Origin: Xanthomonas sp. GPE 39
GTDB taxonomy: Bacteria; Pseudomonadota; Gammaproteobacteria; Xanthomonadales; Xanthomonadaceae
Assembly (NCBI RefSeq): GCF_000963005.1
Contig: NZ_JZHZ01000007.1
Span: 2,145,256 to 2,209,255 of the forward strand
Direction: 5' to 3'
DNA: 64,000 nt
The notes under the pieces are model-generated. The model saw only the letters and a list, made by a program, of their open reading frames with translations, made no database searches and was not told where the DNA came from. The first letter of the stretch is position 1. Every line of letters starts with the position of its first letter. Both the position numbers and the translations under genes were made by a program. Positions 60,273 to 64,000 of this stretch are shown one piece after another.

Positions 60273-62345
60273 ATGAAAAGCGTTTCCAAACTGGCCTGGG
60301 CCGCACTCGCCGTGCTGGCGGCGTTCTGTCTCGGCACGCTGGCTCTAAGGCGCGGCGAACACATCAACGCACTTTGGATCGTGGTCGCCGCCGTCTCGAT
60401 CTACCTGATCGCCTACCGCTTCTACAGCCGCTTTATCGCCGACAAGGTGATGCAACTGGACCCCACCCGCGCCACGCCTGCTGTCGTCAACAACGATGGT
60501 CTGGACTACGTGCCGACCAACAAACACGTGCTGTTTGGCCACCACTTCGCCGCCATCGCCGGTGCCGGGCCACTGGTCGGGCCGGTGCTGGCCGCGCAGA
60601 TGGGCTACCTGCCCGGCCTGTTATGGCTAGTAGTCGGCGTGGTGCTCGCCGGCGCGGTGCAGGATTTCATGGTGTTGTTCCTGTCCAGCCGCCGCGACGG
60701 TCGCTCGCTCGGCGAGCTGGTGCGCGAGGAAATGGGGCAGATTCCAGGCACCGTCGCTCTGTTCGGTGCATTTATGATCATGATCATCATCCTGGCGGTA
60801 CTGGCGATGGTGGTGGTCAAGGCCCTGGCGCAAAGCCCGTGGGGCATGTTCACGGTGATCGCGACCATGCCCATCGCGCTGCTGATGGGCGTGTACATGC
60901 GCTACCTACGTCCTGGCAAGATCGGCGAGATTTCGGTGTTCGGGCTGATCCTGCTGCTGGCGGCGATCTGGTTTGGCGGTCGCATCGCCGCCAATCCGGT
61001 CTGGGCCGCAGCCTTCACCTTCACCGACATGCAGGTCACCTGGATGCTGATCGGCTACGGCTTCGTCGCCTCGGTCCTGCCGGTGTGGCTGCTGCTGGCA
61101 CCGCGTGACTACCTGTCCACCTTTCTCAAGATCGGCACCATCCTCGCACTGGCCATCGGCATCGTGGTGGTCATGCCCGAACTGAAGATGCCTGCGATCA
61201 CCGCTTATGCCCACACCGGCATGGGCCCGGTGTGGGCCGGTGGCCTGTTCCCGTTCCTGTTCATCACCATCGCCTGCGGCGCGGTATCCGGCTTCCATGC
61301 CTTGATCGCCTCCGGCACCACGCCCAAGCTGCTCGCCAACGAGCAGCATATGCGCTACATCGGCTACGGCGGCATGCTGATGGAATCGTTCGTCGCGGTG
61401 ATGGCACTGGTCGCGGCTTCGATCATCGAGCCGGGCGTGTACTTCGCAATGAACGCGCCCGCTTCGATGGTCGGTCACGACGCCATCGCGGTCGCAGCCA
61501 AGGTCTCCGAGTGGGGCTTCAGCATCACCCCGGACGTCCTCCAGACTACCGCGCACGATATCGGCGAAAGCAGCATCCTGGCCCGCGCCGGCGGCGCGCC
61601 GACCCTGGCGGTGGGCATCGCGCAGATCCTGCACCGGCTGCTGCCGGGAGAGAACATGATGGCGTTCTGGTACCACTTCGCTATTTTGTTCGAAGCGTTG
61701 TTCATCCTCACCGCAGTCGACGCCGGCACCCGCGCCGGACGCTTCATGCTGCAAGACCTGCTCGGCAACTTCGTGCCGGCGCTGCGTCGCACCGAATCAT
61801 GGGGAGCCAACATCCTCGGCACCGCCGGCTGCGTCGCACTGTGGGGCTATCTGCTGTACACCGGGGTCAAGGATCCGTATGGCGGCATTCGCACACTGTG
61901 GCCGCTCTTTGGCATTTCCAATCAAATGCTCGCCGGTATCGCGCTGATGCTGAGCACGGTGGTGCTGTTCAAACTCAAACGCGACCGCTACGCCTGGGTG
62001 ACCCTGATCCCGGCGCTGTGGCTGCTGCTGTGTACGACCTGTGCCGGCTTGATCAAAATCTTCGACGCCGACCCCACGCAAGGCTTTCTGGCGCAAGCGC
62101 ACACCTTCGGCAACGCCATTGCCAGCGGCACCCTCACCGCACCAGCCACATCAATGGCGCAGATGCAGCAGATCGTGACCAACGCTTACGTCAACACTGG
62201 GCTGACGGTGTTGTTCCTGTGCGTGGTCTTGGCGATCCTGATTTACTCGATCAAGACCATCCTCGCCGCACGCCGCAAGCCGCAGCGCAGCGACCGCGAA
62301 ACTCCCTACATCGCACTACAACCACACCAAATGGCGGATATGTGA
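60273..62345 (+). CDS. cstA: Carbon starvation protein CstA (peptide/pyruvate transporter family)
   Basis: A 690-residue inner-membrane protein with about sixteen to eighteen hydrophobic segments. The family begins with [16 protein letters not shown] and contains [59 protein letters not shown] and [15 protein letters not shown]. Known members take up peptides or pyruvate under carbon limitation. AGGAG (60258-60262) lies ten bases before ATG 60273, favouring this start over an in-frame TTG at 60243. The stop overlaps the ATG of the small YbdD-like gene (TGATG). Confidence 0.95.
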   Translation: MKSVSKLAWAALAVLAAFCLGTLALRRGEHINALWIVVAAVSIYLIAYRFYSRFIADKVMQLDPTRATPAVVNNDGLDYVPTNKHVLFGHHFAAIAGAGPLVGPVLAAQMGYLPGLLWLVVGVVLAGAVQDFMVLFLSSRRDGRSLGELVREEMGQIPGTVALFGAFMIMIIILAVLAMVVVKALAQSPWGMFTVIATMPIALLMGVYMRYLRPGKIGEISVFGLILLLAAIWFGGRIAANPVWAAAFTFTDMQVTWMLIGYGFVASVLPVWLLLAPRDYLSTFLKIGTILALAIGIVVVMPELKMPAITAYAHTGMGPVWAGGLFPFLFITIACGAVSGFHALIASGTTPKLLANEQHMRYIGYGGMLMESFVAVMALVAASIIEPGVYFAMNAPASMVGHDAIAVAAKVSEWGFSITPDVLQTTAHDIGESSILARAGGAPTLAVGIAQILHRLLPGENMMAFWYHFAILFEALFILTAVDAGTRAGRFMLQDLLGNFVPALRRTESWGANILGTAGCVALWGYLLYTGVKDPYGGIRTLWPLFGISNQMLAGIALMLSTVVLFKLKRDRYAWVTLIPALWLLLCTTCAGLIKIFDADPTQGFLAQAHTFGNAIASGTLTAPATSMAQMQQIVTNAYVNTGLTVLFLCVVLAILIYSIKTILAARRKPQRSDRETPYIALQPHQMADM

Positions 62346-62569
62346 TGCGTACCGACCTGGTCCCCGTCGGCCAATACCAAGCGCACCGTCGATTGTGGCG
62401 GCGACTGGTGCAGACCGCACGACTATGCTGCGGCATTCCCGACTACGACAACTACGTTCGGCATATGCTGGAGAAACATCCGGAGCAACAGCCGATGGAT
62501 TACAAAACCTTCTTCCGCGAGCGCCAGCAAGCGCGCTACGGCGGCAAGAGCGGGTTTCGTTGTTGCTGA
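62345..62569 (+). CDS. YbdD/YjiX-family small protein
   Basis: A 74-residue cytoplasmic protein. The family pattern is [21 protein letters not shown] with the following [12 protein letters not shown] and a C-terminal FRCC. Such proteins (DUF466) are nearly always encoded right after cstA/btsT-type transporters and are thought to be needed for their activity. Its ATG overlaps the cstA stop by one base, so it is translationally coupled. Confidence 0.92.
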   Translation: MRTDLVPVGQYQAHRRLWRRLVQTARLCCGIPDYDNYVRHMLEKHPEQQPMDYKTFFRERQQARYGGKSGFRCC

Positions 62570-62814
62570 GTCGTCCATGCAGTGCAGGCCATGAGCGAGC
62601 GCATGGCCTCGGCGGCGCATCCGGCGGGCGTCGCTGTCGTGCCGATACATCCTGTCACGCTGTTGGCTGGTCGTGCGCCATACCATGACCACCACCGGCC
62701 ATGGCCTCAAAGACCCAGTGGACAGGTTGGGCGGTGTTGGCATCCGCTTCGTGACGTAAGATCGCAAGCGCAGTGGGGAGGCTTGCTCAAAATCAAAAGG
62801 AAAGGTCACGCGCG

Positions 62815-63672
62815 ATGAGCCAGGAAAGCGACGATCAAGACGATCACAGCGACAATCCCTATCGCCCGCGCAAACTCAACGTGCGCGATCGGCTGCACGA
62901 TCTGCAGCTCCTGCGCGATATGGCGATCATCAATGCGCGGGTGCGTGCCGAGCTTGGGCCACTGCCACCTGGCGGATTGCCGGTGCAACCCAAGCGTAAA
63001 CCCGCGCCACTGCCGTACCCGCCTGCCGCCGCATCCGCGACCAATTCGCCCGAGGACGACCCGATGAAACTGCACCACCTTGCCGCCACCGCCATCATGC
63101 CGCTGGCCCTGACTGCTGCGGGCTGCTCCAAAGGCATCGATGTCGGCAATGACGGCGCTACCGGTCACCTCAATCCACACCCGGTCAAACGCTACGAAGT
63201 CATCGCCACCTCCCATGCGCCGGGGCCGTGGGATTCGATTGAGGCATACATCGGGTATGACGTCATCAATGCGAAATGCGTGCCACTTATTCCGTTCATT
63301 GGACAACGACACATGCCCAATACCGGACTCTATGTTCCCATGACACAGGTGGACGATCACACGTGGAAGGGGTATTTCTACCGTGATACCTTGCTGGACG
63401 AAGACTACTTCAAGCTTGGTGTGTGCCACTGGGATGTCACCAGTGTAGGCATATCTGCGATTGCCAAGGGAGTTAGGTTCAATTGGTCTGGTATGTTGCA
63501 AGAACTCCTGCGAGAAAGTCAGGAGACCTATTACTTCAAGAAAAGCTCATATGGGGATCAGCATCTCGTTGAGTATGGTACTGAAACTCTCACTGGGGAA
63601 GACGATGAGGTTATTCAGCATCCGGATGCTCATTTCTCAGTCACCATCGCTGTCAAGGAAGCCAAGCCATGA
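62815..63672 (+). CDS. Putative immunity-type lipoprotein (DUF3304-like), with N-terminal in-frame extension
   Basis: This 285-codon frame has two parts. Codons 84-285 (from ATG 63064) encode a 202-residue lipoprotein: MKLHHLAATAIMPLALTAAG then the lipobox Cys (AAGC), and a mature domain with VKRYEVIATSHAPGPWDSIE, YDVINAKCVP, TWKGYFYRDTLLDEDYFKLG and VCHWDVTSVGI. This pattern recalls DUF3304 proteins (from memory, not searched). Codons 1-83 (MSQESDDQDD, then a charged helix LRDMAIINARVRAELG and a Pro-rich linker) would block export if translated as one protein, so the functional start is probably 63064. The stop overlaps the ATG of the lipase-like gene, the layout of an immunity protein cotranslated with its toxin. 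Confidence 0.7.
   Translation: MSQESDDQDDHSDNPYRPRKLNVRDRLHDLQLLRDMAIINARVRAELGPLPPGGLPVQPKRKPAPLPYPPAAASATNSPEDDPMKLHHLAATAIMPLALTAAGCSKGIDVGNDGATGHLNPHPVKRYEVIATSHAPGPWDSIEAYIGYDVINAKCVPLIPFIGQRHMPNTGLYVPMTQVDDHTWKGYFYRDTLLDEDYFKLGVCHWDVTSVGISAIAKGVRFNWSGMLQELLRESQETYYFKKSSYGDQHLVEYGTETLTGEDDEVIQHPDAHFSVTIAVKEAKP
63052..63066 (+). promoter_or_regulatory. Internal ribosome binding site and start of the lipoprotein
   Basis: GAGGA lies seven bases before ATG 63064, and the residues that follow form a lipoprotein signal peptide. This supports an internal start within the longer open frame from 62815. Confidence 0.55.
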
Positions 63673-64000
63673 AACCCACTGATCAAACGCGTGCAGATGC
63701 TGCCAATGACTCGTATTTCAGCCGTCCGCAAACCGATGTTGATAGCGCGAAAAAAATACCTCTAGGAGGTGCAAGCTATACCGTCTTCGGCTACGCAAAC
63801 GATCCTGTCAGTGGTTTCCATGCAACCGCGTATCGAAGTGTGGAAGTACCACACAACATCATCATCGCCTACCGTGGCACCGACCCGGCTTTATTTACCG
63901 GCGAGACCAAGGCGGAAAAAGCGCAGCATGCGCTCACCACCATTCAAGACATCGCTGCCGATGCCACGATGGTGCGCGATGCCGTCAATCCACAAAAAGC
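63669..64000 (+). CDS. Lipase-class-3-like protein, probable antibacterial effector (5' part; runs off the window)
   Basis: The first 110 codons of a gene cut by the window end. There is no signal peptide. After about 30 hydrophilic residues comes a fold start resembling class 3 lipases: SYTVFGYANDPVSGFHATAY, then a strand and oxyanion-like turn NIIIAYRGTDPALF, then a helix with TTIQDIAADATMVRDAVNPQ. The GxSxG nucleophile would lie beyond the edge. The ATG overlaps the stop of the lipoprotein gene (ATGA). A cytoplasmic lipase without export signal next to a periplasmic lipoprotein fits a T4SS or T6SS effector with its immunity protein, as known for Xanthomonas; a C-terminal secretion domain could not be checked. 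Confidence 0.72.
   Translation, partial: MKPTDQTRADAANDSYFSRPQTDVDSAKKIPLGGASYTVFGYANDPVSGFHATAYRSVEVPHNIIIAYRGTDPALFTGETKAEKAQHALTTIQDIAADATMVRDAVNPQK

Overview
The window is GC-rich bacterial DNA whose gene order (rpsB-tsf, pyrH, frr-uppS-cdsA-dxr-rseP-bamA, lpxD-fabZ-lpxA-lpxB-rnhB, dnaE, accA) and protein sequences point to a gammaproteobacterium of the Xanthomonadaceae, most like Xanthomonas. This placement is from recognition of gene order and families, not from a database search. No rRNA, tRNA, CRISPR array or complete insertion sequence was seen.

Layout. Positions 1-4601 hold a chaperone-usher fimbrial locus of the spore-coat-U (Csu-like) class: usher, two-domain tip-type subunit, a very short subunit-like protein and a PapD-like chaperone. 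Positions 4618-24993 are a long housekeeping run on the + strand: ribosomal protein S2 and EF-Ts, UMP kinase, ribosome recycling factor, undecaprenyl phosphate and isoprenoid synthesis, the RseP protease, BamA, lipid A acylation and assembly (lpxD, fabZ, lpxA, lpxB), RNase HII, the replicative polymerase alpha subunit and acetyl-CoA carboxylase alpha. Many of these genes overlap by 4 bases. The run is interrupted between bamA and lpxD by an AT-rich patch with a small, secreted, cysteine-containing protein on the - strand.

Positions 25195-47413 are a mosaic of short transcription units on both strands: HemJ, a methyltransferase, a PHB depolymerase, a secreted cyclophilin, a secreted serine hydrolase, a KDG permease, an EamA exporter, a diguanylate cyclase, RluF, DeaD, an S4 protein, small membrane proteins, Ogt, a ClC antiporter, ribosomal protein THX, a MerC-like protein, Zur, GltX, a secreted papain-like protease, RlmJ and a GNAT acetyltransferase. 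mfd follows at 47548-51048. Positions 51049-55039 form a sugar-utilisation unit: a GPH-family symporter and a GH127 beta-L-arabinofuranosidase behind a long leader with two palindromes that share a core. gpmA and nfi come next.

Positions 56809-58650 are gene-poor. This stretch carries a degraded second copy of the 3' end of nfi, a small secreted peptide gene, a strong hairpin and a 7-bp tandem repeat, and looks like an accessory or decayed site. After a secreted hypothetical protein, a pirin and the cstA-ybdD pair, the window ends with a lipoprotein gene that overlaps the start of a lipase-like gene running off the edge. That pair has the shape of an immunity/effector pair of interbacterial competition.

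Regulatory signals that can be read directly include a good sigma70-type promoter before rpsB, several intrinsic terminators or hairpins, an inverted repeat overlapping the frr -10 box, and a recurring arrangement (a -10-like hexamer exactly 6 bases before ATG, without a Shine-Dalgarno) that predicts leaderless mRNAs for lpxD, the EamA exporter, clcA and rlmJ.
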